Of a DNA stretch of 64,000 nucleotides, positions 42,113 through 50,058 are shown piece by piece. How positions within the stretch are numbered: position 1 is the stretch's first letter; each line of letters begins with the position of its first letter. This stretch comes from Amycolatopsis saalfeldensis (GTDB taxonomy: Bacteria; Actinomycetota; Actinomycetes; Mycobacteriales; Pseudonocardiaceae). The stretch is from the NCBI RefSeq assembly GCF_900110575.1, contig NZ_FOEF01000013.1:124001-188000 (forward strand). Reading direction: 5' to 3'. Under the pieces are notes generated by a model that made no database searches, was not told the DNA's origin, and was given only the letters and a program-made list of their open reading frames with translations. A program made the position numbers and the translations under genes.

Positions 42113-43593
42113 CCCGGGTCCGTCCACGTGACGGTGGCCTGCTCGCGGCCGCGCAGCAGCAGCTCGCCGTGCACGGACCAGTGCTCCCGCTCCCCGCCGA
42201 GGGCCGCCTTGATCGTCGCCTCGCTCGCGAGAATGCGTGAGGGCGTGGACTTCGCGTGCTCGGTCAGCCGCGCGGCCTCGTTCACGGCGTCGCCGATCAC
42301 GGTGTACTCCAGCCGGCTCGACGTGCCCAACTGCCCCGCGAACACCGGCCCGGACGCGACGCCGATGCCCAGGTCCAGCTCGCCGTCCGAGAGCACGGCG
42401 TCGCGGATCGCGCGCGCGGCGGCGAGCGCCATGGTGGGCCCGTCGGACAGCCGTGTCGGCGCGCCGAAGACGCACAGCGCGGCGTCACCCTGGAACTTGT
42501 TGACCAGCCCGCCACGAGCGTCCACAGCGGACACCACGCTGGCGAAGAACCGGTTCAGCTTGGCCACGAGCTCCTGCGGCGGCGTGCGCTGGGCCAGCGC
42601 GGTGGAATCGACGACGTCGACGAACAGGGCCGTCACCTCGCGCACGTCCCCGGACAGGGAAGCGCCGTACTCCAGCGCGTGCCGCGCCACGTCCGTGCCC
42701 ACGTGACGGCCGAACAGGTCCCGCATCCGCTCCTGCTCGCGCAGGCCGGCCGCGAGGTCGTTCACCGATGTCTGGAGCATGCCGATCTCGCTGGAGTCGT
42801 CGACGTCCACAGTGACGTCGGTGGAGCCGCGCGCGATCCGGTCCAGCGCGACGCGCAGCCGGTGCAGCGGCGCCGCGACGGCGCGGGCCAGCAGCGCCGT
42901 GCCGATCGCGCCGGTGACCAGGCCGATCACGGACAGCATGATCAGGCTCGCCGTCGGGTTCGCGTGGCCGAGATCGGGCGGCGTCGCGACCAGCAGCACG
43001 CCGACCAGCGGGACGCCGCTGGCCAGTGCCCAGGTGACGATCAGCCTGGTCAGCACGGTCACCGGCAGTGAGCCCTGCGGCGGCGTGACGTCGAGCGCCA
43101 TCGTCATCACCGGCCGGGCCACCCATTCCGCGGCGAGGTAGGTGAGGCCGACGGTGGTCAGCCCGCCGAGCCCGATCGTCAGCGCCATGCCGGACGCGTC
43201 CGCGAACGAGCCGAGCCAGCCGGCCAGCCCGCCGAGGACGAGCGTCCCGATCAGCCACAGCGTGCCGCTGACCACGGCCATGTCCACGGGCAGCCGCAGC
43301 GCCCGCTGGGCCTCGGCCTCCGTCGGCGGCCGGCCGATCGTGAACCACACGACCGTGCGACGCTGCAGGTAGGCGGTCCAGACGGTGCCGGCGACGAGGC
43401 TCACGGCGACGATCCCGGCCGCCGTCAGCCCGAAGACCCAGCCGCGGTCCCCGGCGTCGCCCGGCAGGCCCTGCAGGACGAGCAGCAACGCCACTACGGC
43501 GGACCCGGCGACGCTGGACCCGAGGCCCAGCGCGGCGAAGCCCAGGCTGGTGCGCAGAACCAGCCGGAACCGACCCGCCGTCTTCCTGCGCAC
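42109..43593 (-). CDS. Membrane-bound class III adenylate/guanylate cyclase with HAMP
   Basis: 494 aa: about six membrane spans in the first 250 residues, HAMP domain (VAAPLHRLRVALDRIARGS to LQTSVNDLAAGL, about 270-320), and a C-terminal cyclase domain. Metal-binding D in LFVDVVDSTAL, substrate motif LVNKFQGDAALCVFG, and RLEYTVIGDAVNEAARL with transition-state Asn and Arg, all canonical; K and D of substrate specificity indicate adenylate. Similar to the mycobacterial Rv1318c-Rv1320c group. GTG start. Sense of input is unknown. Confidence 0.88.
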   Translation of the reverse strand: MRRKTAGRFRLVLRTSLGFAALGLGSSVAGSAVVALLLVLQGLPGDAGDRGWVFGLTAAGIVAVSLVAGTVWTAYLQRRTVVWFTIGRPPTEAEAQRALRLPVDMAVVSGTLWLIGTLVLGGLAGWLGSFADASGMALTIGLGGLTTVGLTYLAAEWVARPVMTMALDVTPPQGSLPVTVLTRLIVTWALASGVPLVGVLLVATPPDLGHANPTASLIMLSVIGLVTGAIGTALLARAVAAPLHRLRVALDRIARGSTDVTVDVDDSSEIGMLQTSVNDLAAGLREQERMRDLFGRHVGTDVARHALEYGASLSGDVREVTALFVDVVDSTALAQRTPPQELVAKLNRFFASVVSAVDARGGLVNKFQGDAALCVFGAPTRLSDGPTMALAAARAIRDAVLSDGELDLGIGVASGPVFAGQLGTSSRLEYTVIGDAVNEAARLTEHAKSTPSRILASEATIKAALGGEREHWSVHGELLLRGREQATVTWTDPG

Positions 43594-43673
43594 GCCGCCG
43601 ATCGTATGGGTTCGCCGCCGCGGCGGCGAGAAAAGGCGTGGTCCGCGGCGTCACTGCTGGTTACCGTGGCGGT

Positions 43674-44162
43674 ATGCAGCCGCTCGACCCGGACGAGATC
43701 CGTGCCTCATTCGTCAACTGTTCCCGCGGCGAAGCCAAGTCCGTGACGGTCCCCGGCGACGTGCCGTGGGCCGACCGCGACTTCCTCGGCTGGCGCGACC
43801 CGAAGGCGCCAGCGCGCGCCTACCTCGTGCTGCCGTACGAAGGCGAGGTCGTCGGCCTGGCCCTGCGCGCCGCGCCGCCCGCGCGGTCGCGGGTGCGCAG
43901 CAACATGTGCGCCTTCTGTTCCACCACCCACTCCGTCTCCGACATCACGCTCTTCTCCGGCCGCCGCGCGGGCAAGCTCGGCCGGGAGGGCAACACGCTC
44001 GGCACGTACGCCTGCTCGAACCTCGCCTGCAGCCGTTACCTGCGCGGGGAGATCCGGCCCGACATCCCGCAGCCGCACGAGTCGCTGTCGTTGGAGGAGC
44101 GGATCGCGCGGCTGGAGGACAAGGTGCACCGGTTCGTGGCGCGGGTGCTCGAATCGCGCTAG
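43674..44162 (+). CDS. FBP-domain protein with treble-clef zinc finger
   Basis: 162 aa resembling the FBP family (fibronectin-binding-like / elongation factor G-binding), with RASFVNCSRGEAKSVTVPGDV near the start and a C-terminal zinc-ribbon: MCAFCSTTHS and YACSNLACSRYLRGEI give four cysteines. FLGWRDPKAPARAYLVLPY connects the two. Members in Bacillus bind ribosomal factors; the role in actinobacteria is unclear. ATG 43674. The TAG stop forms CTAG with the convergent methyltransferase stop. Confidence 0.8.
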   Translation: MQPLDPDEIRASFVNCSRGEAKSVTVPGDVPWADRDFLGWRDPKAPARAYLVLPYEGEVVGLALRAAPPARSRVRSNMCAFCSTTHSVSDITLFSGRRAGKLGREGNTLGTYACSNLACSRYLRGEIRPDIPQPHESLSLEERIARLEDKVHRFVARVLESR

Positions 44163-44971
44163 AACTCCCAGCGCGCGATGCGGCCCATCCGCCGTACCGC
44201 CGGGATCAGGCCGGTCACCCGCAGCGCCAGCTTGGACGCCGCGGGCAGCCGCGCGAAGGCCTCGTCGGAGACCCACTCGGTGGCGTCCAAAGAGGACACC
44301 AGGCGGACGCCGTGGCACTCCAGTTCGTGTGGATCGTCGATGCCCCAGTGCAGTGTGGCTTTCGCGCGGCGCACCACCGGGTTCAGCTTCTGCGCCTTGA
44401 TGCCCAGGGTGCTGAAGATGTCGAAGACGAGCTGTCCCTCGGGGAACTTCCCGACGATCCGCCGCACCAGCTCCGCGCCGTCGGCCGGGGTCAGGTACAT
44501 CGTGAGCCCTTCGGCGACGACCAGCACCGGCCGGTCCGACGGAACCCGGTCCAGCCAGGCGAAGTCCGTCACCGAAGAGCCGATCGCGGTGCGGTTTTCG
44601 TGCGGCGGGTAGATCTCGCGGCGCAGCGCGACCACCTCGGGGTAGTCGACGTCGAACCAGGAGACGGCCGGCGGCGGGTCCAGCCGGTCCGCGCGGGTGT
44701 CCATGCCGCAGCCGAGGTGGAGCACGATCGCGTCCGGGTGCGCGTGCAGGTACTCGGCGGCCAGGTCGTCGATCGCCTTCGCGCGAATCGCCACCGAGAC
44801 CGAGGAATCCCGGGTGACGCCCAGCTTCGTGAAGTCGTAGTCGATCCGGCGGACCGCGTCGTCGGCCGCGGTGTCGCCGAGCACGGGCCGGTCGCGGCGG
44901 GCGTCGAGCGCGCGGCCGTAGAGCGTGGCCAGCATGGTGGCTTTTTCTTCGGTGAAGTGGACTTGTGGCAC
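44159..44971 (-). CDS. LCM/TcmP-family O-methyltransferase
   Basis: 270-aa SAM-dependent methyltransferase of the leucine carboxyl-methyltransferase/TcmP branch. VSVAIRAKAIDDLAAEYL and LHLGCGMDTRADRLDPP (SAM motif I) at about 88-104, WFDVDYPEVVALRREIYPP, VAEGLTMYLTP and FDIFSTLG are the conserved blocks. GTG 44971 has a GGGGGG RBS. A 10-bp-arm palindrome sits 19 bases upstream, making it the likely target of the FadR-type regulator encoded immediately upstream. Substrate unknown. Confidence 0.88.
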   Translation of the reverse strand: MPQVHFTEEKATMLATLYGRALDARRDRPVLGDTAADDAVRRIDYDFTKLGVTRDSSVSVAIRAKAIDDLAAEYLHAHPDAIVLHLGCGMDTRADRLDPPPAVSWFDVDYPEVVALRREIYPPHENRTAIGSSVTDFAWLDRVPSDRPVLVVAEGLTMYLTPADGAELVRRIVGKFPEGQLVFDIFSTLGIKAQKLNPVVRRAKATLHWGIDDPHELECHGVRLVSSLDATEWVSDEAFARLPAASKLALRVTGLIPAVRRMGRIARWEF

Positions 44972-44989
44972 GGCTACCCCCCAGGGATC

Positions 44990-45017
44990 ACAGTTTTCAC
45001 AAACTTCTGAAAACTGT
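44990..45017. promoter_or_regulatory. 28-base palindromic operator candidate
   Basis: Perfect arms ACAGTTTTCA / TGAAAACTGT (44990-44999 and 45008-45017) with an 8-base spacer; AT-rich in a 70% GC context. It lies between the stop of the FadR-type gene and the start of the methyltransferase gene, with no T-run behind it, so an operator is more likely than a terminator. Confidence 0.65.
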
Positions 45018-45024
45018 ACTCCGG

Positions 45025-45717
45025 TCAGGAAGTGGCGGCGTAGTCGTGCGCGTAGGTTTTCGCGTCCAGCAGGTGCTTCAGCGTGATTTCGCGCGCCGCG
45101 GCCGCGTCCGAGCGGCGGACGGCCTCCAGGATCGCGCGGTGCTCGGCGACGGCCTTGCGGATCTGGCCCGGCAGCCGCAGCGCCGCGCGGCGCTCCTCGC
45201 CGACCAGAGCGAGCACGGAGCGCAGCAGGTCGGCGACGTCGTCGTTGCCCGCGTTGCCGGCGATCACGCGGTGGAACTCGGCGTCGGTGGCGATCACCCG
45301 GAGCATGTCGCCGGCCGCGGCGGCGGCCTCCATCTCGGCCACGTTGTCGGCCAGCCGCTGCACGATCCGCGGCGAATGGTTCTGCGCGAGCCGCTCGGCC
45401 AGCGTCGGCTCGACGGTCGCGCGCAGGTCGAACAGCTTCTCCACCAGCTGCTCGTGCTCGGAGAACCAGCTGCTCAACGGCCCGTCGGAGCTCTTCTGTT
45501 CGCGGACGTAGGTGCCCGAACCCGCGCGGATCTGCACGTAGCCGATGGAATCCAGCACCCGCAACGCCTGCCGGAGCGACCCACGGCTGATGCCGAGCTG
45601 CTCGCACAGGGCGCGTTCGGCGGGCAGGCGGGAGCCGGGCGCGAGCTCACCGGTGTCGATCATTGTGCGCAGATGGTCGACGGTGGCGCTCCAGACCTGT
45701 TCGGATTCGTGGGCCAC
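45025..45717 (-). CDS. FadR-subfamily GntR regulator
   Basis: 230 aa: winged-helix DNA-binding domain VWSATVDHLRTMIDTGELAPGSRLPAERALCEQLGISRGSLRQALRVLDS (GntR motif) and a C-terminal FCD helical domain with DLRATVEPTLAERLAQ, DAEFHRVIAGNAGN and EHRAILEAVRRSDAAAA, the metal/ligand-binding His and Asp pattern. GTG 45717. Followed on the same strand by the palindrome and the methyltransferase gene, suggesting local control. Confidence 0.9.
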   Translation of the reverse strand: MAHESEQVWSATVDHLRTMIDTGELAPGSRLPAERALCEQLGISRGSLRQALRVLDSIGYVQIRAGSGTYVREQKSSDGPLSSWFSEHEQLVEKLFDLRATVEPTLAERLAQNHSPRIVQRLADNVAEMEAAAAAGDMLRVIATDAEFHRVIAGNAGNDDVADLLRSVLALVGEERRAALRLPGQIRKAVAEHRAILEAVRRSDAAAAREITLKHLLDAKTYAHDYAATS

Positions 45718-45816
45718 CCGTCCATCCTGTCAGGCCGGGGTTGTGTGCGCGTGGTGCCGAAAATGTCGGTGGTGCGTGTCACGATGATCTCGTCGAGAAG
45801 ATTGGGGAGGGACCCG

Positions 45817-46173
45817 ATGACCGCGAAGTTCAAGGACATGGTGATCGACGCACGCGACCACCAGGCACTCGCCGACTGGTGGTGCACGGCGTTCGGCTAC
45901 GTCCGCCGCGACTCACTGACCGGCGACGAGCGCCCACCGGACTGGCCGGTGCCGATCGTCGACCCCACGGGCTCGGCGCCACTGTTCTGGGTCTGCCCGG
46001 TCCCGGAGTCGAAGACTGTCAAGAACCGCATGCACCTCGACGTCTGGGGCAACCCGGACGAACTCGTGGCCGCCGGCGCAACTCTGATCCGCGCCAAGGG
46101 CGGTGACATCGAATGGCACGTGCTCGCTGACCCGGAAGGGAATGAGTTCTGCGTGTTCGAACCGCGGGAGTGA
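45817..46173 (+). CDS. VOC (glyoxalase/dioxygenase fold) protein
   Basis: 118-aa single VOC protein of the glyoxalase-like group: KDMVIDARDHQALADWWCTAFGY (first beta-alpha-beta-beta-beta unit), NRMHLDVWG with a conserved His, and WHVLADPEGNEFCVFEP near the end. RBS GGGGAGG precedes ATG 45817. Antibiotic-resistance and isomerase proteins share this shape; no metal or substrate assignment is made. Divergent from the GntR gene, and followed by the repeat-rich region. Confidence 0.88.
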   Translation: MTAKFKDMVIDARDHQALADWWCTAFGYVRRDSLTGDERPPDWPVPIVDPTGSAPLFWVCPVPESKTVKNRMHLDVWGNPDELVAAGATLIRAKGGDIEWHVLADPEGNEFCVFEPRE

Positions 46174-47230
46174 GGGGGTTTGACTGGGTTGGGCTGCCTT
46201 GGTGAGTGGCTTCGGCTGGGGTGGCTGGCGGCTTCGGCTCTGGCGGCCAGTTGAGCTGGTGGCTTCGGTTGGAGCGGCTGGTTGGGTGAGGGGCTTCGGC
46301 TGTGTTGAGCCTTCGGGGTGAGTGGCTTCGGTGGTGCTGGGTCGGGCCGTGGGAGTGATCCGCTTCGGTCCGATCGTGCCTTCGAGGTGAGCGTCTTCGG
46401 TCGGGTCGAGTTGTCGGGCGAGTGGCTTCGGTGGTGCTGGGTCGGACCGCAGGGAGTGATCCGCTTCGGTCCGGTCGAGTCTCCGGGGTGAGTGACTTAG
46501 GTCGGGGCGAGCCTTCGGGGCGAGCGACTTCGGTCGGATCGAGCGTCCGGTGTGAGCGGCTTCGGCTGGCTCGGGCTGGTGAGGCGAGTGGCTTCCGCGG
46601 TGCAGGAGGTGGGGGTGAGCGGCTCGGGGCTGGTGAAGTGGCTGGCTTTGGTCGGGCCGCGTTGCGGGGTGAAGGGCTCGTGTCGGGCCGAGTCGTCGGG
46701 CGTGGTTGCGGCGGGCTGGGTCGGGCCGCGGGAGTGACCGTTTCGGGCGAGTGGAGCCGTCGGGCGAGTGGCTGCGACGGGGCCGGGTTGGGTGGTGAGG
46801 GCCTTGGGTCGGGCCGGGTCGTCGGGGCGAGTGCTTGTGGTGGGTTGGGTCGGGCCGGGGGAGTGACCGTTTCGGTCGAGTGGAGCCGTCGGGTGAGTGG
46901 CTGCGACGGGGCTGGGCCGGGCCGAGTCGCGGGGTGAGCAGCTTGGGTCGGGTCGAGCTGTTGGGGCGAGCGGTTGCGGTCGGGTTGGGTCGGGCTGCGG
47001 GAGTGACCCCCTTCGGCCAGGTCGAGCCGTCGGGGCCAGTGGTTCGGTCAGGTCCAGCCGTCGGAGGGGGTGGCTCGGGTTGGTGAAGTCAGTGGCTTCC
47101 GCAGGCTGCTGGGGTCGCTGGCTCCGGCTGGGTGAGCTGCCGGGGCCGAGCGTCTGCCAGCGCCGGCGATCGAGCGTGCTGGAGCCGTGAAGGGAATGGC
47201 TCGGCGGTGTTCGAGGCTCGTCGGTGAGTG
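46174..47230 (+). repeat. About 1.06-kb G/T-skewed degenerate tandem repeat region
   Basis: Between the VOC and TauE genes the plus strand is made of repeated short units such as GTCGGGTCGAG, CGTCGGGGCGAG, GAGTGGCTTCGG and GGGTCGGGCCG. A unit of about 33 bases can be discerned (GTCGGGTCGAG-xxGTCGGGG-YGAGTGGCTTCGG), decayed and interspersed with a longer unit containing GGGAGTGA(T/C)CCG. Strong G+T bias on one strand, few A residues. Open frames cross it but show proline-rich or arginine-rich low-complexity translations with no recognisable protein; I regard it as non-coding. Confidence 0.6.
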
Positions 47231-47308
47231 GGATTGGGTGTGTTCGTCCAGACACATCTGCGTCGCGGTGGTGGGGTGGGGTGCTTATCGTCCCTGGGTG
47301 AGCGCTTT

Positions 47309-48085
47309 ATGACGTGGTGGCACGCGGTGATCATTTTCGTCGCGGGGGTGTGGGCGGGCAGCATCAATGCGGTGGTGGGGTCCGGCACGCTGGTGACGTT
47401 TCCGGTGCTCGTCGCGCTTGGGTACTCGCCGCTGACGGCGACGACGTCGAACGCGGTCGGGTTGGCGCCCGGCACGATCAGTGGCGCGTATGGCTACCGC
47501 CATGAGCTCACGGGTTACTGGCCTCAGGTGATCCGCTTCGCGGTGGCGTCGTTCTTCGGCGCGATCGGCGGCACGGTGCTCCTGCTGACCCTGCCGAAAG
47601 ACGCGTTCGAGACGATCGTGCCGGTGCTGGTCGGGCTCGCCGTCGTGCTGGTCATCGTGCAGCCCCGGATTTCCAAGTGGGTTCAGAAACGCCGCGAGGC
47701 CAACGTCGACGCGGTCGCCGGTGCCGCGCACCGGGGCGGCCCGTTGCTGATGGGGCTGTTGTTCCTGATCGGCATTTACGGCGGGTACTTCACCGCCGCG
47801 CAGGGCGTGATGATGATGGCCGTGATGGGGATGCTGCTGACCGAGCCGATGCAGCGCCTGAACGGGGTCAAGAACTCGCTCTCGGCCGTCATCAACGTGG
47901 TGGCCGGGCTGATCTACGCGATCGTCGCCCCGGTGAGCTGGCCGGTGATCGGGCTGCTCGCCGTCGGGTCGACCATCGGCGGTCAGCTGGGCGCGAAGAT
48001 CGGCCGCCGCCTTTCGCCGACGGTGCTGCGCGGGGTGATCGTGGTGATCGGGATCGCCGCGGTGGTGCAGCTCCTGCTGAAGTAG
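47309..48085 (+). CDS. TauE/SafE-family sulfite/anion exporter-like membrane protein
   Basis: 258 aa with about eight membrane helices arranged as two repeats, a TauE/SafE feature: AVIIFVAGVWAGSINAVVGSGTLVTFPVLV (GxxxxxxGxGGG-like) and the second repeat LLMGLLFLIGIYGGYFTAAQGVMMMAVMG. ATTSNAVGLAPG and LNGVKNSLSAVINVVAGL are the pairs of conserved loop motifs. ATG 47309 avoids the repeat-derived N-terminus of the longer frame. Family members export sulfite, sulfoacetate or related anions. Confidence 0.88.
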   Translation: MTWWHAVIIFVAGVWAGSINAVVGSGTLVTFPVLVALGYSPLTATTSNAVGLAPGTISGAYGYRHELTGYWPQVIRFAVASFFGAIGGTVLLLTLPKDAFETIVPVLVGLAVVLVIVQPRISKWVQKRREANVDAVAGAAHRGGPLLMGLLFLIGIYGGYFTAAQGVMMMAVMGMLLTEPMQRLNGVKNSLSAVINVVAGLIYAIVAPVSWPVIGLLAVGSTIGGQLGAKIGRRLSPTVLRGVIVVIGIAAVVQLLLK

Positions 48086-48094
48086 GAACCCCGG

Positions 48095-49150
48095 TCAGGA
48101 AAGGAATTCGCGGGCCGCGGCCAGGAACAGGTCGTTCTCCTCGGGAGTGCCGATCGTGACGCGGGCGCCGTCGCCGGGGAAGGGGCGGACGATCAGCTTG
48201 CGGTCGAGCATGTGCTCGGAGAAGGCGACCGTCCGCTCGCCGAGCGGGAACCACACGAAGTTGGCCTGCGTGGGCGGAATGTCGTAACCCATGTCCACCA
48301 ACGAGTTCCGCACGCGCTCGCGCTCGGTGATGATCTCCTGGCAGCGCTCGAGCAGCTCGTCGGCGGCATCGAGGGACGCGATGGCCGCCACCTGCGCGAT
48401 GGCGTTCACCGAGAAGGCGACGTAGACCTGTCGCAGCGCTTCGGCGATCGGGGCGGACGCCACGGCGTAACCGATGCGAAGGCCGGCGAGTCCGTACGCC
48501 TTCGAGAAGGTCCGCAGCACCGCCACGTTGTTGTGCGTGCGGGTGAACTCGACGCCGTCCGGCACCTCGGAGTCCGTCACGAACTCTTTGTACGCCTCGT
48601 CCAGCACCACCAGCACGTGCTCCGGGACGGCCTCGATGAAGCGCTCGATCTCGTCGCGGTGCAGCACGGTGCCGGTGGGATTGTTGGGGTTGCAGACGAA
48701 GATCAGCTTCGTCCGGTCTGTGATGGCGGCCAGCATGGCGTCGAGGTCGAGGCCGTATCCGTCGGTCAGCGGGATTTTCACGCCGACCGCGTGCGCCACC
48801 TGCGTGACGATCGGGTACGCCTCGAAGGAGCGCCACGCGAACATCGCCTCGTCGCCGGGCCCGCACACGGCCTGGATCAGCTGCTGGCACAGGGAAACCG
48901 AGCCGCAGCCGACGGCGAGCCGGTCGATCGGCACGTCCAGATCCGCCGCGAGCCGCTCGCGCAGGGCCTGCGAACCGCTGTCCGGATACCGGTTGACGTC
49001 GCCCATCGCGTCGGTGATCGCGGCCCGCACGCTGGGCAGCGGGCCGCCGGGCACCTCGTTGCTCGCCAGCTTGATCGCGCCGAGGATCGTCCGGCCGGGG
49101 ACGTACTTCGGCAACGATTCGAGATCCGGGCGGGGGGCGAGGGACGGCAT
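48095..49150 (-). CDS. pat: Histidinol-phosphate/aromatic aminotransferase (HisC2/Pat)
   Basis: 351-aa fold-type I PLP aminotransferase. LASNEVPGGPLPSVRAAI near the start, PNNPTGT, LDEAYKEF (PLP aspartate), and RTFSKAYGLAGLRIGY containing the aldimine lysine; R in FPGDGARVTIGTPEEN binds the substrate carboxylate. Best match in pattern is actinobacterial aromatic aminotransferase Pat (Rv3772). GAGGAG precedes ATG 49150. Interconverts aromatic amino acids and 2-oxo acids or histidinol phosphate; the true role needs assay. Confidence 0.88.
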   Translation of the reverse strand: MPSLAPRPDLESLPKYVPGRTILGAIKLASNEVPGGPLPSVRAAITDAMGDVNRYPDSGSQALRERLAADLDVPIDRLAVGCGSVSLCQQLIQAVCGPGDEAMFAWRSFEAYPIVTQVAHAVGVKIPLTDGYGLDLDAMLAAITDRTKLIFVCNPNNPTGTVLHRDEIERFIEAVPEHVLVVLDEAYKEFVTDSEVPDGVEFTRTHNNVAVLRTFSKAYGLAGLRIGYAVASAPIAEALRQVYVAFSVNAIAQVAAIASLDAADELLERCQEIITERERVRNSLVDMGYDIPPTQANFVWFPLGERTVAFSEHMLDRKLIVRPFPGDGARVTIGTPEENDLFLAAAREFLS

Positions 49151-49253
49151 CGTCGGTTCTCCTCGGTTCTGGCGGACAACTCCGCCACCGTATCTCGCCG
49201 CGGCCGATCCAGAAAGGTTCCCAATGTTCACCCGGAGGTGATTGAGTGAGGTG

Positions 49254-49886
49254 ATGACGTCGACGAGCACCGTGGATTACCAGCGTACCGACGGCCGCAC
49301 GCTGCGCCTGACGTTCGCGGAGCCCGAGGGCGCCTTGCGCGGCGGCCTGGTTGTCCTGCACGAAGGCAACGGCGTCACCGATGGCGTGGTACTGCTCGTC
49401 GCGAGCCTCGCCGGTGAAGGTTGGCTCACCGTCACGCCGCACATCGACGGCGGCGAAGGGCTGACACAGCAGGATCTTCTCGACGCGACGGACATCACAC
49501 TCGAATGGCTGCTCGAACGCGGTGTCGAGGCGGACCTCCGCGGTGTCGTCGGTTTCGACCTCGGCGGGACGGCGGCGTTGCTCGTCGCTTCGCACCGGCG
49601 GTTGGGGGCGGCGGTGAGCGTCGGCGGCCAGCGCGTCGCGGAGCTGCCGCGGCTGCTGGAGATCGCCGGTCACGTCACGAGCCCGTGGCTGGGCATGTAC
49701 GGCGACGCCGGTGACGAAGCGGGCGGCGCCGAGGTCGAGCAGCTGCGCGATGCCGCCGCGTCGGCGAAGGTGGCCACCAACGTCGTCCGGTACGCGGGCG
49801 CCAACCACCGCTTCGACGCCGACCCCGGCGCGGCGGAAGAGGCCTGGCAGCGCACCCTCGACTGGTTCGACGCCCACCTGCGCTGA
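49254..49886 (+). CDS. Dienelactone-hydrolase-like alpha/beta hydrolase with Asp at the nucleophile position
   Basis: 210 aa: LVVLHEGNGVTDGVVLLVASLAGEGW (oxyanion region and helix A), VVGFDLGGTAALLVA where dienelactone hydrolases have a Cys in GFCxGG, MYGDAGDE with the acid Asp, and ANHRFD with the catalytic His. The nucleophile elbow thus reads G-F-D-L-G, which resembles Asp-nucleophile hydrolases (epoxide hydrolase, dehalogenase). Start uncertain: ATG 49254 or GTG 49251; an upstream GGAGG at 49235 is near TTG 49242. Divergent from pat. Confidence 0.82.
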   Translation: MTSTSTVDYQRTDGRTLRLTFAEPEGALRGGLVVLHEGNGVTDGVVLLVASLAGEGWLTVTPHIDGGEGLTQQDLLDATDITLEWLLERGVEADLRGVVGFDLGGTAALLVASHRRLGAAVSVGGQRVAELPRLLEIAGHVTSPWLGMYGDAGDEAGGAEVEQLRDAAASAKVATNVVRYAGANHRFDADPGAAEEAWQRTLDWFDAHLR

Positions 49887-50058
49887 GACCTGTACCCGGT
49901 GAACGCGCTTCTGTGACATGTACCTGATCGGACCGCCGTGGCGGCCCCGGTTCCCCGTACGTTGAACGATAAGAAAGTGTGAGGTACCGGTGAAGAAGTT
50001 ACTCTGCGGGGAGTGACGAAGACGGGGGAAGCATGGTTCGGCCGTACGTGTTGCAAGC

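Noticed and set aside
46422..46937. 171-codon plus-strand Gly/Arg/Ser-rich open frame in the repeat region
   Set aside because: Same reason; translations in other frames are equally low-complexity.
46497..47255. 252-codon minus-strand Pro/Thr-rich open frame in the repeat region
   Set aside because: Tandem degenerate DNA repeats of 33 bases keep the frame open by chance; no signal, domain or RBS.
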